Source: Blautia hansenii (lineage in GTDB: Bacteria > Bacillota > Clostridia > Lachnospirales > Lachnospiraceae). From it: 64,000 nt of DNA. The translations under genes were made by a program, and so were the position numbers. The stretch lies in contig NZ_JAAITA010000006.1 in NCBI RefSeq assembly GCF_013304445.1, forward strand, positions 1 through 64,000. Reading direction: 5' to 3'. Within the stretch, counting starts at the first letter, position 1. Each line of letters opens with the position of its first letter. The notes beneath the pieces are model-generated. The model worked only from the letters and a program-made list of their open reading frames with translations. It had not been told where the DNA came from and searched no databases. This document shows, in pieces, positions 54,043-62,608 of the stretch.

Positions 54043-56053
54043 TCTGTCATTGAAAAATTTCAGGAAAAGTATCCGGGATTATTCTATCTATTTTTTTACG
54101 CTGATTCTGGGCGTTGCGGTGTTTTATATTTTTAATGCCATTGAAACCCAAAGCGCTATGCTGGAGGTAAGCCGGACGAAAGAAAACATTCTGCAAATCA
54201 TGAACTCCATTTTGGAAGGGGTCAGCCTGGTGATTTCTTTTATTTTGGGATACCTGATTGTATATGCCAGCAGCTTTATGCTGAAACGGCGGAAAAAGGA
54301 GTTTGGAATTTATCTGATTCTTGGCATGAAGAAGCGGCAGGTGGCAGGGATTCTCTGGCTGGAAACCGTGTTTATGGGGATGATTTCTCTGGCGGCAGGG
54401 CTTATCATAGGAATTGGACTGTCCCAGTTTATGTCTCTTTTGGTGTCCAACCTCTTTGAGGCAGACGTATCGGCTTTTCGCTTCGTGGTATCCGCAAAGG
54501 CGGTGGGAAAAACCATCCTATATTTTCTGGTGATTTACCTTGTGGTCATGTTCTTGAATACTTTTGCGGTAAGCCGGGCCAGACTCGTGGATTTTCTTTT
54601 GGCAAAGAGAAAGAAAGAGAAGAATCTTCTGAAACATCCGCTGCTTTGCGTTTTGATTTTTATTCTGGCATGGGGAATTCTGGGCCGGGCTTATTACAAT
54701 GTGACGGCAAATCAGGAAAGTCTGGCAACAGAAGCAGATGTGCTGTTTCAGATTCTGCTGGGCTGTGTGGGAACCTTTCTGGTGTTCTGGTCGGCAGCCG
54801 GATTTCTGGCGGCAATTATGGGAAAACTGCCGGGCATTTACCGGAAGGGGCTGAATTCTTTTACCGTGGGGGAAATTTCCAATAAGATAAATTCTACGGT
54901 GGTTTCGGGAACGGTTATCTGTCTGCTGATTTTTCTTACCATTTGTACACTGTCCGCAGTCTTTACCAGGAAGGATTACAAGGAGAAAGAGGCAAGAATT
55001 CTGGCGCCTGTTTCGATTTCCATGTCAAAGGAAATGACGGACTCGGTGACCGTGGAAGAATTGGTAAGAGAGAAAACAGATTTGACAGAGAATCTGGCAG
55101 AGCAGGAGAGTATCTTTACTTATCAGTGTGCAGATGTGACCCGTAAAACCGTTCTGGGAACCTATTATGACGAGATAAAGGACGGTTATGGCAGCTATTA
55201 TGCCAAACAGTTTGGGGAAGAGAAGGCCGTGCTTGTAAAAGTCAGTGATTACAACAAAATGGCGGCTCTGTATCATCTCTCGTCTTTTGAACTACAGGAA
55301 GATGAGTACATGATTGTAGCAAATACGCCAAAGGACATGGAAAATACGTACAACATGGGATTAAAGAGAAATCAGACCATAGATATCAGAGGGAAAACTT
55401 ATCACGCAAAATATGACACGGTTCAGGAAGGTTTTCTGATGATGAACTATGACCGAACCTATGAGGTTTTCATTTTGGTGCCGGACAGTGTGGAATTAAA
55501 GGACACGGAAAGATATAAGAATTATTTTGCGGCAGCGTATAAGAAGGATAGCAAGGCCTTTCGCAAGGAAGTAGATTTGCATTTACATGAGCAGTTAAAT
55601 TCCGCGGATAGTACCCATGCGCCTGTTTATATCTCCACACAGTCTAATATTTATGACGATACCATTGGCAGCAGTGCTATGTATATTTTTCTGGGCCTGT
55701 ATCTGGGCATCAGTTTTCTGATTTCAGGGGCGGCGATTCTGGCATTGAAAATGCTTTCCGACGCAGCGGACAGCCGGGACAAATATGTAATTCTCCAAAG
55801 GCTGGGGTGCAGTAACCGGAATATCCGGAAGGCTTTGTGGAAACAAAACGGAATTTTCTTTCTGTTTCCTCTTCTGATAGCGGGGATTCATTCGATTTTC
55901 GGGATTCAGGTATGCAATGAAATGCTTTCTATTTATGATTCGGGAAGTATTCTTCCGGGAGTGTGTATTGCTGCAGCGCTGGTTCTGTCTATTTACGGAG
56001 GATACTTTTTAGTGGCGCAGGTGTGCAGCCAGAGAATTGTGGAAGGAAAATAG
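54032..56053 (+). CDS. BceB-like FtsX-type permease
   Basis: 673 residues with GGGAGGTG before the ATG. About ten membrane helices are seen. A first pair and block run to about 315. An external domain of roughly 200 residues (about 320-535) is the sensor of peptide antibiotics in this family, and the last three helices follow (about 545-660). FtsX motif-like KKEFGIYLILGMKKRQV follows helix 2. With BceA it removes the antibiotic from its lipid target and signals to the kinase. Confidence 0.93.
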   Translation: MLFNLSLKNFRKSIRDYSIYFFTLILGVAVFYIFNAIETQSAMLEVSRTKENILQIMNSILEGVSLVISFILGYLIVYASSFMLKRRKKEFGIYLILGMKKRQVAGILWLETVFMGMISLAAGLIIGIGLSQFMSLLVSNLFEADVSAFRFVVSAKAVGKTILYFLVIYLVVMFLNTFAVSRARLVDFLLAKRKKEKNLLKHPLLCVLIFILAWGILGRAYYNVTANQESLATEADVLFQILLGCVGTFLVFWSAAGFLAAIMGKLPGIYRKGLNSFTVGEISNKINSTVVSGTVICLLIFLTICTLSAVFTRKDYKEKEARILAPVSISMSKEMTDSVTVEELVREKTDLTENLAEQESIFTYQCADVTRKTVLGTYYDEIKDGYGSYYAKQFGEEKAVLVKVSDYNKMAALYHLSSFELQEDEYMIVANTPKDMENTYNMGLKRNQTIDIRGKTYHAKYDTVQEGFLMMNYDRTYEVFILVPDSVELKDTERYKNYFAAAYKKDSKAFRKEVDLHLHEQLNSADSTHAPVYISTQSNIYDDTIGSSAMYIFLGLYLGISFLISGAAILALKMLSDAADSRDKYVILQRLGCSNRNIRKALWKQNGIFFLFPLLIAGIHSIFGIQVCNEMLSIYDSGSILPGVCIAAALVLSIYGGYFLVAQVCSQRIVEGK

Positions 56054-56062
56054 GAAATAATC

Positions 56063-56914
56063 ATGAGACACGAAATAGTAGCTGCAAATACAGATATTGA
56101 GGCCAGATTTTATCTGTCTGTGGACGAGGGGAGCTTTGTTACACCCCACTGGCACAATAGTCTGGAAATGGTTTATATGCTGGAAGGCAGCATGGAGGTC
56201 AGCTGGGAAAATCACAGGACGCAGGTGCATCCGGGCGATGTGGCGCTGGTGAATTCCAGAGTGATTCACTCGGTGCGAAGCAGCCAGAATAAAGCCCTGG
56301 TGCTGCAGGTGCCCGAGGAGGTTTTGAAGAAATTTGTACCGGAGATTTGGAGGTATTCCTTTTTTGTGCCGGTACATCCGGAGAGCAGAGAAGAACAGGC
56401 GGTACTGGAGAAAATGAAGGGAATTTTTCTGGAAATGCAGCAAATTTATGAGAACCGCCCGGAGGGGTATTTGCTGAAATTTAACAGTCTTCTCTACGAT
56501 TTGCTGTATGAACTTCTGCAGTCCTGTTCAGAAAAGCTGGGAGAGAGACAGATTTCTCAAAATAACCGCCATTTGGCAGAAATCACGGCAATCATGCAGG
56601 AGATAAAAGACCGCTATAAGGAACAGATTCCTATTTCCAGTCTGGCAGAGCAATGGGGATATCATCCCGACTATCTGGCGCGGATTTTTCGGAGATACAC
56701 AGGTATGACCATAACAGAATATGTGTATGCCGTGCGGATTCAGCATGTATACCGGGATTTGGCAGACACGGAAAACAGTATTGGTGAAATTTTTGCTGTC
56801 CATGGATGCCAAAATTACCGGGTAGCCATGCAGGTGTTTAAGGAAAAATACGGGTGTACGCCCAAAGAGAAAAGACAAGAGAGAAAAAGTCGGAATCGTC
56901 CTATAAATGAGTAG
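56063..56914 (+). CDS. AraC-family regulator with cupin sensor
   Basis: 283 residues. The N-terminal cupin (about 15-90) has TPHWHNSLEMVYMLEG and VHPGDVALVNSRVIHSV. The C-terminal AraC double helix-turn-helix (about 180-278) has ISSLAEQWGYHPDYLARIF and the conserved tail FKEKYGCTPKEKR. It lies 74 bp before the GH43 gene in the same direction and probably activates it when the sugar is present. Confidence 0.9.
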   Translation: MRHEIVAANTDIEARFYLSVDEGSFVTPHWHNSLEMVYMLEGSMEVSWENHRTQVHPGDVALVNSRVIHSVRSSQNKALVLQVPEEVLKKFVPEIWRYSFFVPVHPESREEQAVLEKMKGIFLEMQQIYENRPEGYLLKFNSLLYDLLYELLQSCSEKLGERQISQNNRHLAEITAIMQEIKDRYKEQIPISSLAEQWGYHPDYLARIFRRYTGMTITEYVYAVRIQHVYRDLADTENSIGEIFAVHGCQNYRVAMQVFKEKYGCTPKEKRQERKSRNRPINE

Positions 56915-56987
56915 GAAAAAGCGATAGGAATCAAAAGGGTTTTTCTGTAAAATAAAGGCAGAAAAAAGTATCTGGAGGGAATGAAAG

Positions 56988-58634
56988 ATGATTCAAAATC
57001 CGATTTTTAAAGGGTTTAACCCAGACCCCTGCGTATGCAGAAAGGGAGAAGATTACTATGCGGCAGTTTCTACTTTTGAATGGTTTCCGGGAATTCCGAT
57101 TTATCATTCAAAGGATTTGAAAAACTGGGAACTGTATACCCATGTATTGAATGACGATGAGAAGGTGAATCTACGGAAACTGCCTTCTGCTAAGGGAATC
57201 TGGGCGCCTTGTCTGACTTACTGTGAAGAGGAAGATTTGTTTTATGTGGTGTATGGAGTGATGAATTCCATGAATGCCCGTTATTTTGATGTGAACAATT
57301 ATCTGATTACGGCAAAAGATATTTGCGGACCCTGGAGCGAGCCGGTGTATCTGCATTCCTCTGGTTTTGACGCGTCTATTCTCCATGATGATGACGGCAG
57401 AAAGTGGATTGTCTCTTTGGAATGGGAAACCAGGGAGGGGTATGAAAAGCCGGGAGCCATTTGCATGGTAGAATATTCTCCGAAGAAGAGAGAAATCATC
57501 GGTTATCCCAAGCGTATCTGGAATGGGGGAACAGACAGAGGCTGCATTGAAGCCCCGCATCTGACCAAGCGAAACGGTTTCTATTATCTCATGTGTGCAG
57601 AGGGAGGAACCGGATACAATCATTGTGTAACTATGGCCCGTTCCCGGCAGGTATGGGGGCCGTATGAAGGTGACCCGGCCAATCCCATTGTCACTTCGGT
57701 ACCGGGAGTTTCCAATGAAAGACATGACCCGGATCATTTGAAGCCCCGCTATTATAATCCGGATTCTGTGCTGCAGAAGTCGGGACATGGCAGTTATGTG
57801 GAGACTCAGAACGGAGAAGTATATTTGCTGCATCTCTGTGCCAGACCTTTTGTGCCGGAACTGCGGTGTACTCTTGGCAGGGAAACGGCGATTCAGAAAA
57901 TGAAATGGACAGAAGACGGCTGGCTGCGTATGGCGGACGGCAGTCATCTGGCAAAAATGGAAACGGAAGAGAGCAATCTTTTGGAAGTGCCTATGGCGAA
58001 CATACCGGATTTTGATGATTTTGACGGGGAAGAACTTGGGAACTGGTACTATGCCCCCAGAATTATGCCCCAGTCATTTGCCGATGTAAAGGCACGTTCA
58101 GGCTATGTGAGAATCCGGGGACAGGAATCCCGTACGTCTCTTAATGAAGTGAGTATTCTGGCAAGAAAGCTCACCAGCGTGTACGCAAGGATTACCACAA
58201 AAATGGACTTTAAGCCGGAGGTGCACCAACACAGCGCCGGATTAATTTTGTATTATGACAATATGAATTATATCAATCTGCGGAAGTATTACAGTGAAAC
58301 GCTGGGACAAAGCGCTCTTTCGATTATCCATCTGGAGAACGGAGAGAAGACAGAGTTTTTAAATACCAGAATTCCGGTGGAAGACCGGGAAATTTATCTG
58401 CGGTTGTATATAGAAGGGCGAAAATCCTGGTTTGCGTGGAGTTATGACGGCGAAGTCTATGAAAAGATAGGCCGGGTTTTTGATACAACCAGGTTCTCAG
58501 ATGAATACTGCAAATACGGAGAATTTACCGGTACTATGGTGGGGCTTACCTGTGCAGACAGGGTAAAGCATGCCCATTGTGCGGATTTTGATTTCTTTGA
58601 ATATATTGCAGATGAAAGCAGGAATCCTTCTTAA
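56988..58634 (+). CDS. GH43-family beta-xylosidase/arabinofuranosidase
   Basis: 548 residues, no signal peptide, so it acts on imported oligosaccharides. The five-bladed GH43 catalytic domain (1-310) has the base in GFNPDPCVC (Asp12), the pKa Asp in GFDASILHDDDG and the acid in GCIEAPHLTK. A C-terminal beta-sandwich (about 345-540, with HQHSAGLILYYDN) is the usual XynB-type module. The layout fits subfamily 11 beta-xylosidases. GGAGGG precedes the start. Its stop overlaps the convergent AraC gene by four bases. Confidence 0.92.
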   Translation: MIQNPIFKGFNPDPCVCRKGEDYYAAVSTFEWFPGIPIYHSKDLKNWELYTHVLNDDEKVNLRKLPSAKGIWAPCLTYCEEEDLFYVVYGVMNSMNARYFDVNNYLITAKDICGPWSEPVYLHSSGFDASILHDDDGRKWIVSLEWETREGYEKPGAICMVEYSPKKREIIGYPKRIWNGGTDRGCIEAPHLTKRNGFYYLMCAEGGTGYNHCVTMARSRQVWGPYEGDPANPIVTSVPGVSNERHDPDHLKPRYYNPDSVLQKSGHGSYVETQNGEVYLLHLCARPFVPELRCTLGRETAIQKMKWTEDGWLRMADGSHLAKMETEESNLLEVPMANIPDFDDFDGEELGNWYYAPRIMPQSFADVKARSGYVRIRGQESRTSLNEVSILARKLTSVYARITTKMDFKPEVHQHSAGLILYYDNMNYINLRKYYSETLGQSALSIIHLENGEKTEFLNTRIPVEDREIYLRLYIEGRKSWFAWSYDGEVYEKIGRVFDTTRFSDEYCKYGEFTGTMVGLTCADRVKHAHCADFDFFEYIADESRNPS

Positions 58635-59860
58635 AGGAATTCCCGCACATGATATTTATCACGATACTGTTTCAGTGTCATCCCTGTCTGGGCTTTAAAC
58701 TGCTTTCCAAGGTGGCTTTGGGAAGAAAAGCCCAGATAGGAAGCAATTTCAATATAAGAATAATTGGAATAAGTCAGCAGGTTTTTTACCAGCTTGAACT
58801 TTTCCTGTGCAACAAAATCTACAATAGAAATACCCTCATGTCTGCGAAATAAATTGGAAAGATAATTGGGATTTAAGTATAATTCCCGGGCAATATCCGG
58901 AATGCGGATTTTCTCGTGGAGATGTTTAAAAATATAGTCTTTACACTGTTCTACTGTAGGGTTTCCCTCCCTTTTTTTCTGTTGGGATGTCTGTTTTTTT
59001 AAGTCTTGTACAAGTCGTGCATATTCCATTTCAAAGGTGCGTATCAGAGGATACAGCGCAGCAGGATTTTGCATACTGTCCAGTTTTTGAATATGAATGT
59101 CGCTGAGGGAATAGGCGATTTCAGGGAGCACTCCGCCCCGGATAGAAGCACGGCAGGCCAGGGTAGTCACCACGATTCCCAGATTTTTTAGCTGACGCAG
59201 GGGATTTTCCGACAGGGTTCCCAGTTGTCCGGGATAGTCTTCTTCAAAGCTTTTCTGCAGCATTTCCAAATCCCCGTTTTCAATACTGGAAAATTCCCGT
59301 AGTTCCTGGTCATAAGGGTTATGGGTTACAGCCATTTCCTGATTATGAAAAATCAGGTCAGCCAGCTTTTGCTGTGTTTCCTCCGGAGAAATCAAGGGAA
59401 CAACATTTTGGAAAAGAAGGGTATCCCGGTTCAGGAAATTTTCCTGAAAAGAGTTATAAATGAGCAATACACAGTCTGCAAAGTCTGTAAAATCGCAAAG
59501 GGCGGCAGTTTCCGGGAAGTCCTTTGGCATTTTGGATGCCGTCAGTGCGGTTTTGAGAGACGCTGAGGAAGAGAAGCGCACAGGGCCCACTACAAAAAGT
59601 CCCTCCGGAGTGGGAACAGAGGCATAAATAAGGCTGTAGTTGACTGTAAGCAGCAGGGGGAACTTCCGGGCGGCAGCGGTGTAAAAGGTGCGGAGGATTT
59701 CTTCGGTCAGAAAAGAGGCATCCGTAAACGCATAGCGGGAACAAAAACTCTCGTCAGGAACAAGAGAAGGGAGAGGGCAGGAAGAGGGAAGGAGCGGATA
59801 CCGTTTGATTATGGTGTGCAGGCGGCAGGAAATATAGTGCATCAGATATTGATAATTCAT
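58631..59860 (-). CDS. AraC-family regulator
   Basis: 409 residues from ATG 59860 with GGAGG upstream; the longer frame to 59971 crosses the promoter region. The N-terminal 300 residues are an unassigned sensor. The C-terminal AraC domain (about 310-405) reads IRIPDIARELYLNPNYLSNLF and SYLGFSSQSHLGKQFKAQTG. It is divergent from the GH5 gene, and a pair of 15-bp direct repeats between them is a likely binding site. Confidence 0.9.
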   Translation of the reverse strand: MNYQYLMHYISCRLHTIIKRYPLLPSSCPLPSLVPDESFCSRYAFTDASFLTEEILRTFYTAAARKFPLLLTVNYSLIYASVPTPEGLFVVGPVRFSSSASLKTALTASKMPKDFPETAALCDFTDFADCVLLIYNSFQENFLNRDTLLFQNVVPLISPEETQQKLADLIFHNQEMAVTHNPYDQELREFSSIENGDLEMLQKSFEEDYPGQLGTLSENPLRQLKNLGIVVTTLACRASIRGGVLPEIAYSLSDIHIQKLDSMQNPAALYPLIRTFEMEYARLVQDLKKQTSQQKKREGNPTVEQCKDYIFKHLHEKIRIPDIARELYLNPNYLSNLFRRHEGISIVDFVAQEKFKLVKNLLTYSNYSYIEIASYLGFSSQSHLGKQFKAQTGMTLKQYRDKYHVREFL

Positions 59861-59915
59861 AAGAACCTCCGGGAAAAACAAATTCTGTGAGCACAGTATA
59901 GCACAATTTTTTATA

Positions 59916-59976
59916 TGTGAAAAGTGATATACTGCTGTGAAAAGTAATATATTTTCCGGAAATGAGAGCATACAAT
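59916..59976 (+). promoter_or_regulatory. Direct-repeat AraC operator and GH5 promoter
   Basis: TGTGAAAAGTGATAT (59916-59930) and TGTGAAAAGTAATAT (59936-59950) match at 14 of 15 bases and begin exactly 20 bp apart, two helical turns. The second touches the -35 position of a TACAAT -10 (59971-59976). This is the layout of AraC-type activation. Confidence 0.75.
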
Positions 59977-60011
59977 AGAGGTATCATATAGAAGCGGAAA
60001 GGAAGAAAAGC

Positions 60012-61181
60012 ATGAAAGTAAAAGGCGTGAACCTGGGAAACTGGCTGGTGCTGGAGAAATGGATGAGTCCTTCTTTATTTGAGGGGACAACAGCGGAGGA
60101 TGAGTATTATCTGCCTACACAGTTGTCAAGAGAAGTGTATGAGGCAAGGATAAAAATACATCGCTCTGAATATATCACAGAGCGTGATTTTACAAGAATT
60201 AAATCTATGGGTATGGATGCAGTGCGGATTCCGGTTCCTTATTTTATTTTCGGAGACAGAGAGCCTTTTATTGGGTGTATAGAGGAGTTGGACAAGGCAT
60301 TTTGCTGGGCTGAAAAGTACGGACTTCAGATTCTCATAGACCTTCATACAGCGCCGGACAGTCAGAATGGATTTGACAACGGCGGTATCAGCGGGGTGTG
60401 CAAGTGGTCACAGCAGCCGGATGAGGTGGAATTTGAGCTGACTGTATTGGAAAGACTGGCCGAGAGGTACGGTAAGAGAGAAGGACTTTGGGGAATTGAG
60501 GTACTCAATGAGCCTGTTTTAGAGGATATGTGGGAAAGCATGAAGGTGACGGAGCGTTATCCGGCAGCAGACCCGGAGAAGGCAAAAGGGACAAAACCCA
60601 ATACCATGGAGTTTGTCCGGGATTTCTATCTGAGAGCCTATGACAGAATCCGGAAGCATATGCCCAAGGAAAAATATGTGGTTATCCACGACGCATTCAA
60701 ACTGAAAGCCTGGAAAGATTTCATGCAGGAAGAAAAGTACAAAAATGTAGTGCTGGATACACATCAGTATCTTATGATGGCAGAATTGCAGGGGTGTCCT
60801 CAGACGGTGGAAGGTTATGTAAACTATATTGAGGAAAATTTTGAAAAGGATATTCAGGAGATGTCCCAATATTTCCCGGTCATCTGCGGAGAGTGGTGTC
60901 TTTTTAATTCCCTGGCAGTGGGAAGAGATACCAAAGGCGGACAGACGGTATTGAACGGCCAGGAAGGTGTTTCAGAGGAAAGTCTTACACCGGAACAGAA
61001 AAGGGAAATTTATCAGGCTCTTGCAAAAGCGCAGTTAAAGGCCTGGGACGCAGGAAGCGGTTATTTTTACTGGAGTTATAAGCTGCTTACGGACACGGTG
61101 AATACCCCCGGCTGGGTCGGCTGGGACAGTTGGGATTTGGGAAGATGCGTGGACTTTGGCTGGTTTCCCACAGAAAGATAA
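60012..61181 (+). CDS. GH5-family beta-glucanase/glucosidase
   Basis: 389 residues without signal peptide. KGVNLGNWLVLEKWM at the start and LIDLHTAPDSQNGFDNGG resemble the exo-1,3-beta-glucanase type of GH5. Acid/base Glu167 lies in EVLNEPV and nucleophile Glu294 in ICGEWC. It heads a transcript with the symporter and the GH42 gene. The exact substrate (beta-1,3-glucan or other beta-glucoside) is inferred. Confidence 0.88.
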   Translation: MKVKGVNLGNWLVLEKWMSPSLFEGTTAEDEYYLPTQLSREVYEARIKIHRSEYITERDFTRIKSMGMDAVRIPVPYFIFGDREPFIGCIEELDKAFCWAEKYGLQILIDLHTAPDSQNGFDNGGISGVCKWSQQPDEVEFELTVLERLAERYGKREGLWGIEVLNEPVLEDMWESMKVTERYPAADPEKAKGTKPNTMEFVRDFYLRAYDRIRKHMPKEKYVVIHDAFKLKAWKDFMQEEKYKNVVLDTHQYLMMAELQGCPQTVEGYVNYIEENFEKDIQEMSQYFPVICGEWCLFNSLAVGRDTKGGQTVLNGQEGVSEESLTPEQKREIYQALAKAQLKAWDAGSGYFYWSYKLLTDTVNTPGWVGWDSWDLGRCVDFGWFPTER

Positions 61182-61202
61182 AAGGAAAGGCAGGACAAAC
61201 AA

Positions 61203-62585
61203 ATGAAAACAGATAAAAATCCAAACGCAAAATTATCCTTTTTGGAACGGTTCGGCTATGGACTGGGGGACTATGCAGGAAATCTGGTATATTCTGCTAT
61301 CAGCGCTTTTCTGCTGGTGTATTACACCAATGTAGTGGGGGCAAATGCAGCGGCGGCAGCTTCTATGATTGCAGTGTCTAAGCTGCTGGACGGTATTTCA
61401 GATTTGATTATGGGCTATATCATTGACCATACACACAGCAAATGGGGAAAAGCGCGTCCGTGGATTGCAAGACTATGTATTCCGCTTGCAGTATGTACTG
61501 TGCTGATGTTCAGTGTGCCATCACAATTTGCGGGAAAAGCGCAGATTGCTTATATGTTTCTGACTTATAACCTGGTATCTACTATTTTTTATACAGGCAT
61601 TAATGTGCCTTATGCAACCATGCACGGGTTAATGACAACCAATCAGTATGAAAGAGGGCTGCTGGGGAATTTCCGTATGCTTCTGGCAACCGCAGGAACG
61701 ATGACCATTAACACCGTAGTTCTGAAAATGACCGGATTTTTCGGCGGCGGCGATGCCTATGCACAGAAAGGCTGGACGCTGACTTTTGTGGTGCTGATGC
61801 TTGTATTTGTTGTGTTAAATATGTTTACCTTCTTTGTCTGCCGGGAACGTGTGACAGAACAAAGTGAGGAACGGGAAAAAGTTTCTTTTGTCAAAGGAAT
61901 TACAGGGCTTTTGAAAAACAAATACTGGGTGCTTATGGTTGTGGCTCTGTTTTCTATGTACTTTATGATGTCCTGTTTCTTTGGTTCTGCTTTGTATTTT
62001 ACAAAGTATAACATGGGAAATGAGGGACAGTATGCCATGGTTTCCAATCTGCTTTCCGTGGCTCAGATTGTAACCATGTTCTTTACGCCGCTTCTGATGA
62101 AAAAGGTAAGCAAGAGAAATGTATTTCTTCTTGGAATGGCAATTTCTACCATTGGTTTTCTTATGGCAGGTGTGAGTACGGATTATGTCATTATCTGTGT
62201 ATCCTCGGTTGTAAAAGGAATTGGTTTTGGCTGTGGAGGTGCAACGATGTTTGGCTGTCTGCAGGATGCCATTACTTACGGGGAGTGGTATAATGGATAT
62301 GGAACCGCCGGTATGGGAAATGCAGCTTCCTCCTTCTGTATGAAGGTAGGTTCCGGTGTAGGTACGGCAGCTCTTGGCTGGATTTTGAATGCCGGAGGGT
62401 TTGATGCAGCGAAAGATGTGCAGAGCGCATCTTCCCTGCACGCGGTTACCACAGCGTTTGTGTGGGTTCCCATTGTAACTTCTGTTATCTGTGTGGTCTG
62501 TATGCTGCTGTTTGATTTGGACAAACATTATGACCAGGCTGTGGCAGATTTGGCACAGGGGAAATCCAGAATCCATCAGAAATAG
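61203..62585 (+). CDS. GPH-family sugar:cation symporter
   Basis: 460 residues with about 12 membrane helices. ERFGYGLGDYAGNLVYSAI at the start, the KLLDGISDLIMGYIIDHTHS segment and GKARPWI are the MelB/XynP signature of glycoside-pentoside-hexuronide symporters. It should import the oligosaccharide cut by the neighbouring hydrolases. It lies 21 bp after GH5 and 23 bp before GH42. Confidence 0.93.
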   Translation: MKTDKNPNAKLSFLERFGYGLGDYAGNLVYSAISAFLLVYYTNVVGANAAAAASMIAVSKLLDGISDLIMGYIIDHTHSKWGKARPWIARLCIPLAVCTVLMFSVPSQFAGKAQIAYMFLTYNLVSTIFYTGINVPYATMHGLMTTNQYERGLLGNFRMLLATAGTMTINTVVLKMTGFFGGGDAYAQKGWTLTFVVLMLVFVVLNMFTFFVCRERVTEQSEEREKVSFVKGITGLLKNKYWVLMVVALFSMYFMMSCFFGSALYFTKYNMGNEGQYAMVSNLLSVAQIVTMFFTPLLMKKVSKRNVFLLGMAISTIGFLMAGVSTDYVIICVSSVVKGIGFGCGGATMFGCLQDAITYGEWYNGYGTAGMGNAASSFCMKVGSGVGTAALGWILNAGGFDAAKDVQSASSLHAVTTAFVWVPIVTSVICVVCMLLFDLDKHYDQAVADLAQGKSRIHQK

Positions 62586-62608
62586 AATACGAGTAGGAGA
62601 GAAGTTTG

